Source of the DNA: Lentisphaeria bacterium
GTDB taxonomy: Bacteria; Verrucomicrobiota; Lentisphaeria; Victivallales; UBA1829
NCBI GenBank assembly: GCA_017503375.1
Contig: JAFVTF010000011.1
Location: forward strand, 1 to 64,000
DNA: 64,000 nucleotides
Direction of reading: 5' to 3'
In this document: piece after piece, positions 52,452-61,055 of the stretch
Layout: the number at the start of each line of letters is the position of its first letter
Numbering within the stretch: position 1 is the stretch's first letter
Notes under the pieces: model-generated
Seen by the model: the letters and a program-made list of their open reading frames with translations, nothing else
Told to the model about the DNA's origin: nothing
Database searches by the model: none
Made by a program: the position numbers and the translations under genes

Positions 52452-53435
52452 TCAATTCCAACGTTCTGCAAAAAATTTCCGGATCGTTTCAGCAAGTTCG
52501 GGGAACTTGGCAATTTCTCTGTCTCCGAGAATTACAACACTCTGGATTTTTCCTGCCCGGTAAGCCCGTTCTGCTTTTTCAAGATAACGCAGCATCAGCT
52601 CTTTACTGTACCCCAAATCGGTCAGGTTGATATCCTGCATGAAGATTCCGAGCATGATCTTTTTTCCGGGGAATTTTACACGGCATTTTTCGATCAGCAT
52701 ATCAAACTCTGCAATATCGCTTTTTCTGTCAAGCCAGAGATTTACAGCATCCAGACAGGGGGCGATGTACGGAATATTTTCATGGTCAAGTTCCCGTGCA
52801 TAGACAACACCGTAAAAATCGAGAGCTTTGTTATGTTTTTTCAAAGATTCCCGGATTTCCCGGACATCTGCAACGGAATATTTTCTTCCGAGATAAATCA
52901 CCAGATCGTCTGCGATTCCCCCGATGATATTCGGATATTTCAAAGAAAGAAGACTCAATTTTTCAGCACATTCCGCATCGGTTTCCAACTGTTCTCCGCT
53001 GCGGGCTGTCCGGGTGATCTGAAAAATCAGTTTTTTGCAGTTTTTATGCAAATCAAGATTTTCTTCATTCAACGAACCGTAAACATAAACGGCATTTTCC
53101 GCTCCGAAAAATTCCATGCCGCGAACCGCACAGTCCGGGTCCATTGTTCCTCCCCAGAGTTGAGTCGGTCCGCCCCAGACAAAGACATCCTGTTTCAAAA
53201 ACTTTTCCGGTCCGCTTTGCAGTGATTTATCCTGTTCATCCATGATTTGCAGAAGCAGATCATCCATCTGACGGCTGGATTCTTCCATCAACTCCACATA
53301 TTCCGGCACAGGTTTTGCAGCAAAAGCATAACCTTCTACATCAGTTCTTGCATAACGGTTCCGTGCAATAATTTGTTCCTGTAAATAATTTTTCAGTCCA
53401 AACAGCTGACACAAATCTTTTTTCTGGTTTTCCAT
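52452..53435 (-). CDS. Unrecognised protein, possible TIM-barrel enzyme
   Basis: 327 aa soluble protein without signal peptide. Alternating hydrophobic strands and helices (AVYVYGSLNEENLDLHKNCKKLIFQI, NIIGGIADDLVIYLG, ALDFYGVVYARELDHENIPYIAPCLDAVNLWLD, KKIMLGIFMQDINLTDLGY, IQSVVILGDREIAKFPEL) suggest a (beta/alpha)8 barrel, perhaps glycosidase-like, but I do not recognise a family. It diverges from the ROK regulator with 143 nt between, so it may be a regulated carbohydrate gene. GAGAGGTAATTTC lies directly before the ATG. Confidence 0.75.
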   Translation of the reverse strand: MENQKKDLCQLFGLKNYLQEQIIARNRYARTDVEGYAFAAKPVPEYVELMEESSRQMDDLLLQIMDEQDKSLQSGPEKFLKQDVFVWGGPTQLWGGTMDPDCAVRGMEFFGAENAVYVYGSLNEENLDLHKNCKKLIFQITRTARSGEQLETDAECAEKLSLLSLKYPNIIGGIADDLVIYLGRKYSVADVREIRESLKKHNKALDFYGVVYARELDHENIPYIAPCLDAVNLWLDRKSDIAEFDMLIEKCRVKFPGKKIMLGIFMQDINLTDLGYSKELMLRYLEKAERAYRAGKIQSVVILGDREIAKFPELAETIRKFFAERWN

Positions 53436-53472
53436 GAAATTACCTCTCCAATTTTTTCATATTCCTTGAAAT

Positions 53473-53500
53473 AATATAGCACATGAGCCTTGTTTTTCAA
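53473..53500 (-). promoter_or_regulatory. Promoter of the gene ending at 52452
   Basis: Minus-strand TTGAAA (53495-53500), 16 nt, TATATT (53473-53478), 37 nt before its ATG. Confidence 0.6.
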
Positions 53501-53541
53501 TATCTATCCATATTCACAGACAAAATACAGTGATAAAAAAT

Positions 53542-53569
53542 TTGATTTTTTTCAAAACAGGAGTATCTT
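53542..53569 (+). promoter_or_regulatory. Promoter of the ROK gene, very close to its ATG
   Basis: TTGATT (53542-53547), 16 nt, TATCTT (53564-53569). The ATG is at 53579, only 9 nt after the -10, so transcription may begin at or just before it. Confidence 0.5.
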
Positions 53570-53578
53570 ACTGTTATT

Positions 53579-54775
53579 ATGAAAGAGAAAATACTGAAAC
53601 TGAATAACATAAAAAATCAAAATTATCAGACTGTTCTGGATGTCCTTCTGCAGTCTGAGGGACTTTCACGGATTGAACTTGCACAGAAGATGGGGTGCGA
53701 CAACACAACCGTTTCCCGGGCTGTGCGGGCTTTGATTGAACGTGGGATCATCGTTCATGGAAAGAAGACTGGGCAGGAACATGGGCGTCCTAGGATCACG
53801 TTGGAGTTGAACCCGGAAGGCCCTGTTCTGATCGGAGTTTCTCTGGAGGCGGAACGGATCACCGGAGTGATTACTGATTTGCGCGGAATCGTCCGGGAAA
53901 AATCTCAGGTGATTTTCTCTGAACCGCCGTCAAAGGAATTTTTCTTCCGGGAACTGAGCAGGGTTTTACAGAATCTGAAACAGATTGCCGGAGCGCGTCT
54001 CAGCGGAATCGGTGCGGCTGTTTTCGGAAACTATTCGGGACCTGATTTTACCATTGAAAATGCGGCGGCACTTCCTGCTTTGAATGGGGTGAATCTGCAA
54101 TCAGAATTAAATAAAGCTGCAGATTATCCTGTAACGATTTGTGACCATCTGGTTTCCAGAATGTCTTTTCTCGGGCGGGAACTGCCGGAGTTTAATTCCG
54201 GAACCGTTATGCTGATTTCAGCCGGCAGCGGGATCGGTTCTCTGATTGCGGAAAACGGACGTTTTCTTTTTACCCGGAATAACCACAGCGGGGAGCTGGG
54301 GCACAGTATTTGTATTCCGGATGGTTTGCCTTGCAGCTGCGGAAGACGGGGCTGTCTTGAAACGGTTGCATCCATACGGGCTTTGTTGAATCACTGCAGA
54401 AAAAAACTGCATCATCCGGAGCTTTCTTTTGACCAGCTTTGCAAGAAATATCAATCAGGAGATCAGAGTGTTTCAGAAGAAGTGGAACGGTGTGCGGGAT
54501 ATCTCAGTACAGCAATTTCCAATCAGCTGAACAGTTATCCGGTGGATAAACTTGTGATTACCGGGCGTATGCTGGAACTTGGTCCCGGTTTCCAGAACTC
54601 TCTGGAATCAAAAATAACCTCTTCCCTTTTTACCCTGTTCCGTCAGGGGCTGACAAAACATTTTGTCCGGCTCGATTACGACAATTCCCTTGCCAGAGGA
54701 GCCGCAATCTTTGCCGGCCGGTTTATCAATTTCTGTTCAGTGGAGGCAATTTCAAAAGTCTTCAAAAATATCTGA
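53579..54775 (+). CDS. ROK-family transcriptional regulator
   Basis: 398 aa. N-terminal winged HTH (LSRIELAQKMGCDNTTVSRAVRALIERGIIVHG), then a ROK sugar-kinase-like domain (LIGVSLEAERITGVITDLRG, LISAGSGIGSLIAENG) with the zinc motif CSCGRRGCLET. Presumably a sugar-responsive repressor of the neighbouring glycosidase and the divergent gene. The last 11 residues (VEAISKVFKNI) and stop are encoded by a MITE-like repeat. The only Shine-Dalgarno-like AGGAG is 14 nt from the ATG and overlaps the promoter spacer. Confidence 0.9.
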   Translation: MKEKILKLNNIKNQNYQTVLDVLLQSEGLSRIELAQKMGCDNTTVSRAVRALIERGIIVHGKKTGQEHGRPRITLELNPEGPVLIGVSLEAERITGVITDLRGIVREKSQVIFSEPPSKEFFFRELSRVLQNLKQIAGARLSGIGAAVFGNYSGPDFTIENAAALPALNGVNLQSELNKAADYPVTICDHLVSRMSFLGRELPEFNSGTVMLISAGSGIGSLIAENGRFLFTRNNHSGELGHSICIPDGLPCSCGRRGCLETVASIRALLNHCRKKLHHPELSFDQLCKKYQSGDQSVSEEVERCAGYLSTAISNQLNSYPVDKLVITGRMLELGPGFQNSLESKITSSLFTLFRQGLTKHFVRLDYDNSLARGAAIFAGRFINFCSVEAISKVFKNI

Positions 54776-54875
54776 AAACTCTTGCCGTAATCTGAAAATG
54801 GAGCGTTTTCGGTGGTTACTTGTTAAGTAGCCACGCTCAAACTACCATTTTCATCTCATCAGCAATCTCTTTTCA
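54743..54875 (+). mobile_element. 133-bp 3'-truncated MITE-like copy
   Basis: About 93% identical (9 differences) to 38226-38358, with the same length and both interior hairpins kept (9-bp GTGGTTACT stem; a GAAAATG stem with one wobble). The right terminal repeat is absent. It lies between two convergent genes and encodes the C-terminal residues of both. Confidence 0.88.
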
Positions 54876-56769
54876 ATTCCAGGATTGCCATATTATGAGC
54901 CTGGATTTGCGGGAAAGTTCCGTAAATTGTTCCGGAAACCGCCCAGCCGTCTTTCAAACGGTAATCACATTCACTTGCGGATTCTCCGTTATTGATCAGA
55001 ACTGCATAACAGCGGTTTGAGTCAACGGGATGAAGTGTGACAGTGACATCCGGTGTTTCAGACAGGATTTCACGTGTTTTCAATGCTTCAGCAAAACAGA
55101 TTCTGTAAAGTTCAAAGTACGGCTTTTCCACAGCTCTGTTCCATTTTACGATTGCCCGTTCCGGAGAACAGGTCAGGAAAAATGCAGTCCCTTTGCCATA
55201 TTGATATTTTGTCAGCAGCGGTTTGTTTTCAGAATCGGAGATCAGAACTTCTGCCCCGACAGAACTCAAAGAGATTTTTGTGCTGAATTCAAAGGCAAGT
55301 TCCGTTCCGGCAACTTTGGCAGAAAGCGTTCCTTCATAATTTTCCTGATATTCGGAAGTGACACCGAAGAACTCATCGAAAGGCGCAAGACAAGCTCCGT
55401 TGAACGTACAAAGCAAAGTTGCGCCGTTCCGGACTTTATTCATCAGTTCCATGTAACGGCTGCGGGGCATGTTGTTCAATCCGGTGATCATGGGAACAAG
55501 ATAGAATTCAGAATCCCGGAGGGGTTCATCAGCGAATTGGAATTCCAGATCGAATCCAGCCTGTTTAGCCAGAACCCATGCACCGTAAGCAGCCATCCAG
55601 CAATCCTGTTCTTCTGTCAGAACGCAGACAACTTCCTTTTTGAATTTCGGCAGATTTCTGAAGGGAAGCTCTTTCCGCATGTCAGCAAAGTTTGCAAGGA
55701 CATCAGCAACAGGTTTCCGGGAACCGTCGGCACGATAAAGTCCGAGCATCCGTTCTACGCCGCACCATTCGTAGGGCGGGTGTTCGAGATGCAGCTGATC
55801 GAACGTACACCACCAGAAGAGACCTTCGCAATCATGAGCCCAGAGCTGACAGAGTGTTGTCCGCAAATATTCTGCGGCATTTTTCTCTCCTGCAATCGTC
55901 GGTGCGAGCGTTCCCAATTCTTCTGCAACGCAGGGGCGTTTTCCGATATCCCCGAAGAAATGCGCTTCTGCTGTTGCATGCATTGCCGCCTTGATTCCGG
56001 TCAGTCGGTCAACAGAGGCATGAGGTGTGAAGAGCGGGTAGGGATGAACCGTAAGAACATCGAAATCCTCCGCCATATCTTCAATGCTCCAGGGGACTGA
56101 GGGAGCAACGCAAGTTGTTGGCTGCGGTGTGATACCGTGAAGTCCTGCAACAACAGGTTTCTCCGGGTCTGCTGCACGGATTGCTTCGGTCATTGCACGG
56201 GTCCAGAGAGCTCCTTCATAACGGTTTGCGTCATCCAGACAGTTACATTCGTTTCCGGTTCCCCAGAAACTGATTGCCGGATGATCTTTGAATTCCGTTA
56301 CAAAACGTTTGATGAATTTCATCTGCCAGCGGAGGACGATCGGGTCCCGCAAAAGATTGCTTTGAGCAAAAGCCGGAGGAGCGAAAAGTTTTCCGGACAT
56401 CCACCCGGTGATGAGTCCGATTCCGAGTTTGATTCCGTTTTCTTCCGCACAATCGCAAACGAAACGGAACCGTTTCATCATTTCCGGATCGACTCCGCTT
56501 TGAAAACCATCCGCATCGTATGGGATTGGCTGATTATCTTTCCAGCGGAGCTGGTACGGAGTGTTGCCGCCTTTTGCATGAAGCGTCAGAGGTTGAAAAT
56601 CGGGCCAGAGGGGGAACACCCGGACGATTTCCAGGTTGAGAGCTTTCATTTTTTTGAAATCTTTTTTGACTGTTTCCGGTTCCCATTTATGCCACATATC
56701 GGTTCCGGCATGACTTGCCCAGTAGTTGCATCCGATAAAGAAATTCTGTTTTCCAAAGGTATTTTTCAT
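54859..56769 (-). CDS. Clan-A-like glycoside hydrolase (GH5-type)
   Basis: 636 aa. The catalytic (beta/alpha)8 barrel covers about residues 5-360: FFIGCNYWASHAGTDMWHKW, IVRVFPLWPDFQPL, FWGTGNECN (candidate acid/base Glu) and PCVAEELGT (candidate nucleophile Glu). A beta-rich C-terminal region follows. No signal peptide. Resembles beta-mannanase/beta-galactosidase clan A enzymes. GAGGT 7 nt before ATG 56769; earlier starts would run through its promoter. The final residues KRDC and TGA come from the MITE-like repeat. Likely regulated by the convergent ROK protein. Confidence 0.75.
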   Translation of the reverse strand: MKNTFGKQNFFIGCNYWASHAGTDMWHKWEPETVKKDFKKMKALNLEIVRVFPLWPDFQPLTLHAKGGNTPYQLRWKDNQPIPYDADGFQSGVDPEMMKRFRFVCDCAEENGIKLGIGLITGWMSGKLFAPPAFAQSNLLRDPIVLRWQMKFIKRFVTEFKDHPAISFWGTGNECNCLDDANRYEGALWTRAMTEAIRAADPEKPVVAGLHGITPQPTTCVAPSVPWSIEDMAEDFDVLTVHPYPLFTPHASVDRLTGIKAAMHATAEAHFFGDIGKRPCVAEELGTLAPTIAGEKNAAEYLRTTLCQLWAHDCEGLFWWCTFDQLHLEHPPYEWCGVERMLGLYRADGSRKPVADVLANFADMRKELPFRNLPKFKKEVVCVLTEEQDCWMAAYGAWVLAKQAGFDLEFQFADEPLRDSEFYLVPMITGLNNMPRSRYMELMNKVRNGATLLCTFNGACLAPFDEFFGVTSEYQENYEGTLSAKVAGTELAFEFSTKISLSSVGAEVLISDSENKPLLTKYQYGKGTAFFLTCSPERAIVKWNRAVEKPYFELYRICFAEALKTREILSETPDVTVTLHPVDSNRCYAVLINNGESASECDYRLKDGWAVSGTIYGTFPQIQAHNMAILELKRDC

Positions 56770-56804
56770 GATATAAACCTCACTTCCTGAATTTTTCGGG
56801 AGAT

Positions 56805-56832
56805 ACAATATCACAAAAAAAACTCTTTTCAA
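56805..56832 (-). promoter_or_regulatory. Promoter of the glycosidase gene
   Basis: Minus-strand TTGAAA (56827-56832), 16 nt, TATTGT (56805-56810), 36 nt before the ATG. Confidence 0.6.
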
Positions 56833-56859
56833 ACGGAAAGTTTCTTTTATTCTCAAATA

Positions 56860-56905
56860 TTCACTTGAAAAAAACGGGTTTTGCGTGTAAATTTCACTTG
56901 AAAAA
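56860..56905 (+). promoter_or_regulatory. ribE operon promoter with two 13-bp direct repeats
   Basis: TTGAAA (56865-56870), 17 nt, TAAATT (56888-56893). TTCACTTGAAAAA occurs at 56860-56872 and again at 56893-56905, 33 bp apart (three helical turns), the first covering the -35 and the second the start point. Confidence 0.5.
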
Positions 56906-56917
56906 TGAGGTGAAATT

Positions 56918-57568
56918 ATGTTTACAGGATTAGTAGAAATGACCGGACGGATCCTTGCCCGCAATTTGCAGGGGGAAGCCGGGAAATTGACGATAGAACC
57001 AGCCCGGCCGTTTCAGGATCTGGAGCAGGGGGAAAGTATCGCTGTCAATGGCGTTTGTTTGACCTTGGAATCCGGAATGAACGGCGGACCGCTTGTGTTT
57101 CATGTGATGCGGGAAACCTTTTCCAGAACCAATCTCGGGTCCGAACCGATTGGAGCAGTTGTGAATCTGGAGCGTGCCATGCCAGCCAATGGAAGGTTCG
57201 GCGGGCACATTGTCAGCGGACATGTGGATGCCTGCGGAAAAGTGCTTTCGCTGACCCGGCGGGATTCCGATACGGAACTGACTGTTTCCGTGCCGGATGA
57301 TCTGGTGCCGTTTCTTGTGGAAAAAGGTTCTATCGCAGTAGATGGAATCTCTTTAACATTGGAAGCGGTGGAGGGGAATACATTCCGGATCGGTTTGATT
57401 CCGACAACATTGAGTCATACAAATCTTTCCGGTAAGAAGTCCGGTTCTCTGGTGAATCTTGAAGCGGATGTGATTGGAAAATATGTTGCAGCATTCCTGA
57501 GCCGTGCCGGATATGGAAAGAAATCTTCTGTGACCATGCAGACACTGGCAGAGGCGGGATTCTTATGA
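56918..57568 (+). CDS. ribE: Riboflavin synthase alpha chain
   Basis: 216 aa built of two similar lumazine-binding domains: MFTGLVEMTGRI, AVNGVCLTL, GGHIVSGHVDACG, then AVDGISLTLE and IGLIPTTLSHTNL. Converts two 6,7-dimethyl-8-ribityllumazine molecules into riboflavin. GAGGTGAAATT precedes the ATG. First gene of a six-gene operon with mostly 4-nt overlaps. No FMN riboswitch is seen in its leader. Confidence 0.94.
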   Translation: MFTGLVEMTGRILARNLQGEAGKLTIEPARPFQDLEQGESIAVNGVCLTLESGMNGGPLVFHVMRETFSRTNLGSEPIGAVVNLERAMPANGRFGGHIVSGHVDACGKVLSLTRRDSDTELTVSVPDDLVPFLVEKGSIAVDGISLTLEAVEGNTFRIGLIPTTLSHTNLSGKKSGSLVNLEADVIGKYVAAFLSRAGYGKKSSVTMQTLAEAGFL

Positions 57569-58374
57569 TTTCCATGATCCGTCCGCAATGCCGGGAATAC
57601 GTTTTGAAAAGTTCATTCGGTTTTTCTGTTGAGAAATTGCCGCAGGAGCAGATTCCTGCAGATTTTTTTCAGGAACTGCCGGGGCGTTTTACCGCTGCTG
57701 AGCTTCCCCCTTATCTCATGGAAAATCCAATTCAGACCGATGGTTTGGCTCCGGTTCATGCCTGTGAGTTGATAGAAACAGGATTTCTGGAAAATCTTTC
57801 ATTGCAGTTTCCCGGATTGGTGCGGGATTGTATTACCGGGTTGGAACGGAATATTGAATCTCTTTCCCGGAAGGGGATTTCTGCAGGTGTGTTGAATCTG
57901 GATTTGAATGTTCTGCTTTCTCCGGAAAAAGAGAAACTGTATTTTTCCCTGTTGAAAGGTTTGGCAAATATTCTGGAACAGTGTTCCTTTACACTTTTGA
58001 TACCGTTTTCCATACCGTCTGCCTCAAAAGAAATTGTTCAGCAGGTTCCGTTATTTTTACGGAGAACGATGCTTCCGTGGGTTAAGCTGCGTCTGGATAT
58101 TCATGCCCATGAACTTGCACCCGGATATTCCCCGGATGAATTGGCTGGCGGTTTGTTCAGTGAAGTCCGGTCTTTGCGGTTTCTCTATCTTGCGGAGGCA
58201 GGCAATGTGCTGATTCCGGAACATGTCATGCCCTGGCTGGAATCATTGGGAACTTACGGGTTCCGCGGACCCTGTTTTTTCGTTCCGATGGCATCGAATC
58301 TGAATGGCTTTCCGGCATGGGTGGACGAAAACGGAAAATTGATTGAAAAAATGGAAAATAATTTGGAGAAATAA
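57565..58374 (+). CDS. Unrecognised protein in the ribE operon
   Basis: 269 aa, soluble, starting in the 4-nt overlap with ribE. Pattern of alternating strands and helices (GVLNLDLNVLL, SFTLLIPFSIP, WVKLRLDIHAHEL, SLRFLYLAEAGNVLIPEHVMPWLESLGTYGFRGPCFFVPM) suggests a TIM-barrel-like fold. A HAHE motif could bind a metal. I recognise no family, and it has no link to riboflavin that I can see other than position. Confidence 0.7.
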   Translation: MISMIRPQCREYVLKSSFGFSVEKLPQEQIPADFFQELPGRFTAAELPPYLMENPIQTDGLAPVHACELIETGFLENLSLQFPGLVRDCITGLERNIESLSRKGISAGVLNLDLNVLLSPEKEKLYFSLLKGLANILEQCSFTLLIPFSIPSASKEIVQQVPLFLRRTMLPWVKLRLDIHAHELAPGYSPDELAGGLFSEVRSLRFLYLAEAGNVLIPEHVMPWLESLGTYGFRGPCFFVPMASNLNGFPAWVDENGKLIEKMENNLEK

Positions 58375-58380
58375 GGAATT

Positions 58381-60273
58381 ATGGCAGGAAAAGTTCTTTG
58401 GACCGTGGATGGTTTGAATGATTCCATAGGCTTGCAGACTCTGTTCAAAAATGCCGCATTTTCCATTCATGAGAATGAACGTGTGGCTTTGATCGGACGG
58501 AACGGAACAGGAAAATCCACCATGCTGCGGATCATTTCCGGGGATTATTCCCCGACTGCAGGAGATATCACAGTTTCCCGCGGCTGTGTGATCTCTTTCA
58601 TGCAGCAGGCTCCCCCGGATGGATATGCAGAACGGACCATTGCAGAATTTGTCCGGGATGGATTGCACCGTTTTCAGGAGGTTTTGAAAGAATATGAAAA
58701 TCTGAATCCATCCTCGGCGAAACATGCGGAAATTGAACAGTTTCTGACAAGTCATGATGCCTGGGATCCGGAACAGAAACTCAATCAGGTTCTTTCCAAG
58801 TTGGAACTTCACGAGCCGGATAAAAAATGCGGAGAACTTTCCGGAGGAAACATGCGCCGTGTCATGCTGGCGCGTGCAATTATTGCAGAACCGGATCTGC
58901 TTCTGCTGGACGAACCCACAAACCATCTGGATGCGGAAACCGTCAGCGCAATCGAAGATTTTCTCGCTTCTTACAGAGGGGCCTGTCTGTTCGTGACCCA
59001 TGACCGCTGTTTCCTTGACCGGATCGCCACCAGGATTGTGGAACTGGATAACGGTTCCTTCTTTACCTGTGAAGGTTCCTATGCAGATTTTCTTGCTGCA
59101 AAAGAGGAACGGGAATACCGGGAAGATGTGGCAGAACAGAAACGTCTTGCATTTCTCCGGCGGGAGATCGAATGGGTGCGCCGTGCGCCGAAAGCCCGTC
59201 TGCGCCGCAACGAAGGACGATTGAAGCGTTATGAAAATATCGCAGCGGTCAAAGCTCCGGAACGGATCGGGAATATGGAACTGATCATTCCGGAAGCAAC
59301 ACAGCTGGGAAACAGAACTGTTTCCATCAAAAATATTTCAAAATCCATGGGCGGAAAAACGCTCATCAAAGATTTCTCTTTTGAGTTTGAAGCCGGACAG
59401 CGTGTCGGAATCGTTGGACGTAACGGTGCCGGAAAAACAACTCTGCTCAAGATGATCACCGGACAGTTGGAGCCGGACTCCGGAACAGTGGAAATTGCTC
59501 CCACTGTTGAATTCAATTATATCGACCAGTCACGTGTCCGCCTGGATCCGGAAAAAACAGTCCGTGAGGAAATTGTTCCCGACGGAGGCGATACGGTTCA
59601 GTTCAACGGCGCATCCATCGGTGTTTACGGTTATCTGAAGCGTTTTCTGTTTGAAGATGAGCGGATCAATACGCAGGTAAAGCTGATATCCGGCGGAGAA
59701 CGTGCCCGTTTGGCATTGGCAAAAATCCTGCGTATCAAGGGAAATTTCATGATTCTGGACGAACCTGCCAATGATTTGGATATTCCCACCTTGCGCGTTC
59801 TGGAAGAATCTCTGCTTTCCTACAACGGAATCCTCGCCGTGGTCAGTCATGACCGCTATTTCCTGAACCGTGTTTGTACTCATATCATTGCCATTGAAGA
59901 GGATGGATTTGTTTTCTCTGATGTGGGCGATTATGATTCTTACGAAGCCAAACGGAAAACCCGGCAGTCTGCGAAAAAAGCGGAATCTGTTCCTGCAGAA
60001 CAGAAAGCCGCCCCGCCTCCGAAGCCGAAACAGCAGACAAAACTTTCCTATAAAGAGGAACGGGAACTGGAAGCTCTGGAAAATTCCATTCCGGAAACAG
60101 AAGAGGCGATTGCTGAACTGGAAAATAAATTTTCTGATCCGGATTTCTTTGCCAAACACGGAGCAGAAATCAAAGAACTCCAGCAGGAACTTGAAAACAG
60201 AAAAGCGGAACTGGAAAAACTCTATGCCCGCTGGGAAGAACTGGAAGCAAAAAAAGAAAGTTTTCAAAAATGA
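58381..60273 (+). CDS. ABC-F family ATPase
   Basis: 630 aa without membrane helices. Two ABC domains: GRNGTGKSTM, LSGGNMRRVMLARAI, LLLLDEPTNHLD, then an ABC-F linker, GRNGAGKTTL, ISGGERARLALAKIL, MILDEPANDLD, and a C-terminal coiled coil (about 540-630, rich in Glu/Lys). The layout is that of Uup-like proteins with a C-terminal coil. ABC-F proteins act on the ribosome or on DNA structures. AAGGA sits before the ATG, 6 nt after the previous stop. Confidence 0.92.
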   Translation: MAGKVLWTVDGLNDSIGLQTLFKNAAFSIHENERVALIGRNGTGKSTMLRIISGDYSPTAGDITVSRGCVISFMQQAPPDGYAERTIAEFVRDGLHRFQEVLKEYENLNPSSAKHAEIEQFLTSHDAWDPEQKLNQVLSKLELHEPDKKCGELSGGNMRRVMLARAIIAEPDLLLLDEPTNHLDAETVSAIEDFLASYRGACLFVTHDRCFLDRIATRIVELDNGSFFTCEGSYADFLAAKEEREYREDVAEQKRLAFLRREIEWVRRAPKARLRRNEGRLKRYENIAAVKAPERIGNMELIIPEATQLGNRTVSIKNISKSMGGKTLIKDFSFEFEAGQRVGIVGRNGAGKTTLLKMITGQLEPDSGTVEIAPTVEFNYIDQSRVRLDPEKTVREEIVPDGGDTVQFNGASIGVYGYLKRFLFEDERINTQVKLISGGERARLALAKILRIKGNFMILDEPANDLDIPTLRVLEESLLSYNGILAVVSHDRYFLNRVCTHIIAIEEDGFVFSDVGDYDSYEAKRKTRQSAKKAESVPAEQKAAPPPKPKQQTKLSYKEERELEALENSIPETEEAIAELENKFSDPDFFAKHGAEIKELQQELENRKAELEKLYARWEELEAKKESFQK

Positions 60274-61055
60274 ATCAGGAAAATATGCAGAAACTCGTCG
60301 ATATCATGAAAGCCCTGCGCGCTCCCGATGGTTGTCCGTGGGATAAAGTGCAGACTCATAAATCCCTGAAAAAATGTTCCATGGAAGAGTGTGCCGAACT
60401 CATGGATGCCATTGAAGATGATAACGATGCCGGAATGTGTGAGGAACTGGGCGATCTGCTTATGCATGTTGTGCTTCATTCTGTTATCGCTGAAGAACGC
60501 GGGGCATTTACATTCGATGATGTGGTGAATGAAATTTCTGCAAAGATGATCCGGCGTCATCCTCATGTTTTCGGTGAAGAAAAGGTCAAAGATACTTCAG
60601 ACGTTCTGAAGCTCTGGGAGGCCGTGAAAAAAGAAGAACATAAGGATGACCGGAAATCTCTGATGGACGGAATCCCGTATCACTGTCCGGCTCTTCTGCA
60701 GGCGGAGAAAATGCAGAAAAAAGCCGCAAAAGTCGGATTTGACTGGAGTTCTCAGGAACAGATCATTGAAAAGATCGGCGAAGAATTTTCTGAAGTAAAA
60801 GAGGCGATTGCGGAAGGCAATGATGAACATATTGATGAAGAATTGGGTGATTTTCTTTTTGCCGTAACCAATCTGGTCCGGTTCCGGAAACGCAATTCTT
60901 CTGAAGATCTCCTCGCCGCCGCAAACCGGAAATTTGTCAAACGATTTCGTTATATTGAGGAAAAACTTGCAGAGCAGGGAAAAGATATCGAAGCTGTTTC
61001 TCTGGACGAAATGGATTCTCTCTGGAACGAAGCCAAAAAGAAAGGGATCAAATGA
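60270..61055 (+). CDS. mazG: Nucleoside triphosphate pyrophosphohydrolase MazG
   Basis: 261 aa with tandem MazG domains. First: CPWDKVQTHKSLKKCSMEECAELMDAIEDD...CEELGDLLMHV. Second: EKIGEEFSEVKEAIAEGNDEHIDEELGDFLFAVTNLVRF. The EExxE/ExxD metal sites are complete. Hydrolyses NTPs to NMP and pyrophosphate, removing damaged nucleotides. Overlaps both neighbours by 4 nt. Confidence 0.93.
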   Translation: MNQENMQKLVDIMKALRAPDGCPWDKVQTHKSLKKCSMEECAELMDAIEDDNDAGMCEELGDLLMHVVLHSVIAEERGAFTFDDVVNEISAKMIRRHPHVFGEEKVKDTSDVLKLWEAVKKEEHKDDRKSLMDGIPYHCPALLQAEKMQKKAAKVGFDWSSQEQIIEKIGEEFSEVKEAIAEGNDEHIDEELGDFLFAVTNLVRFRKRNSSEDLLAAANRKFVKRFRYIEEKLAEQGKDIEAVSLDEMDSLWNEAKKKGIK

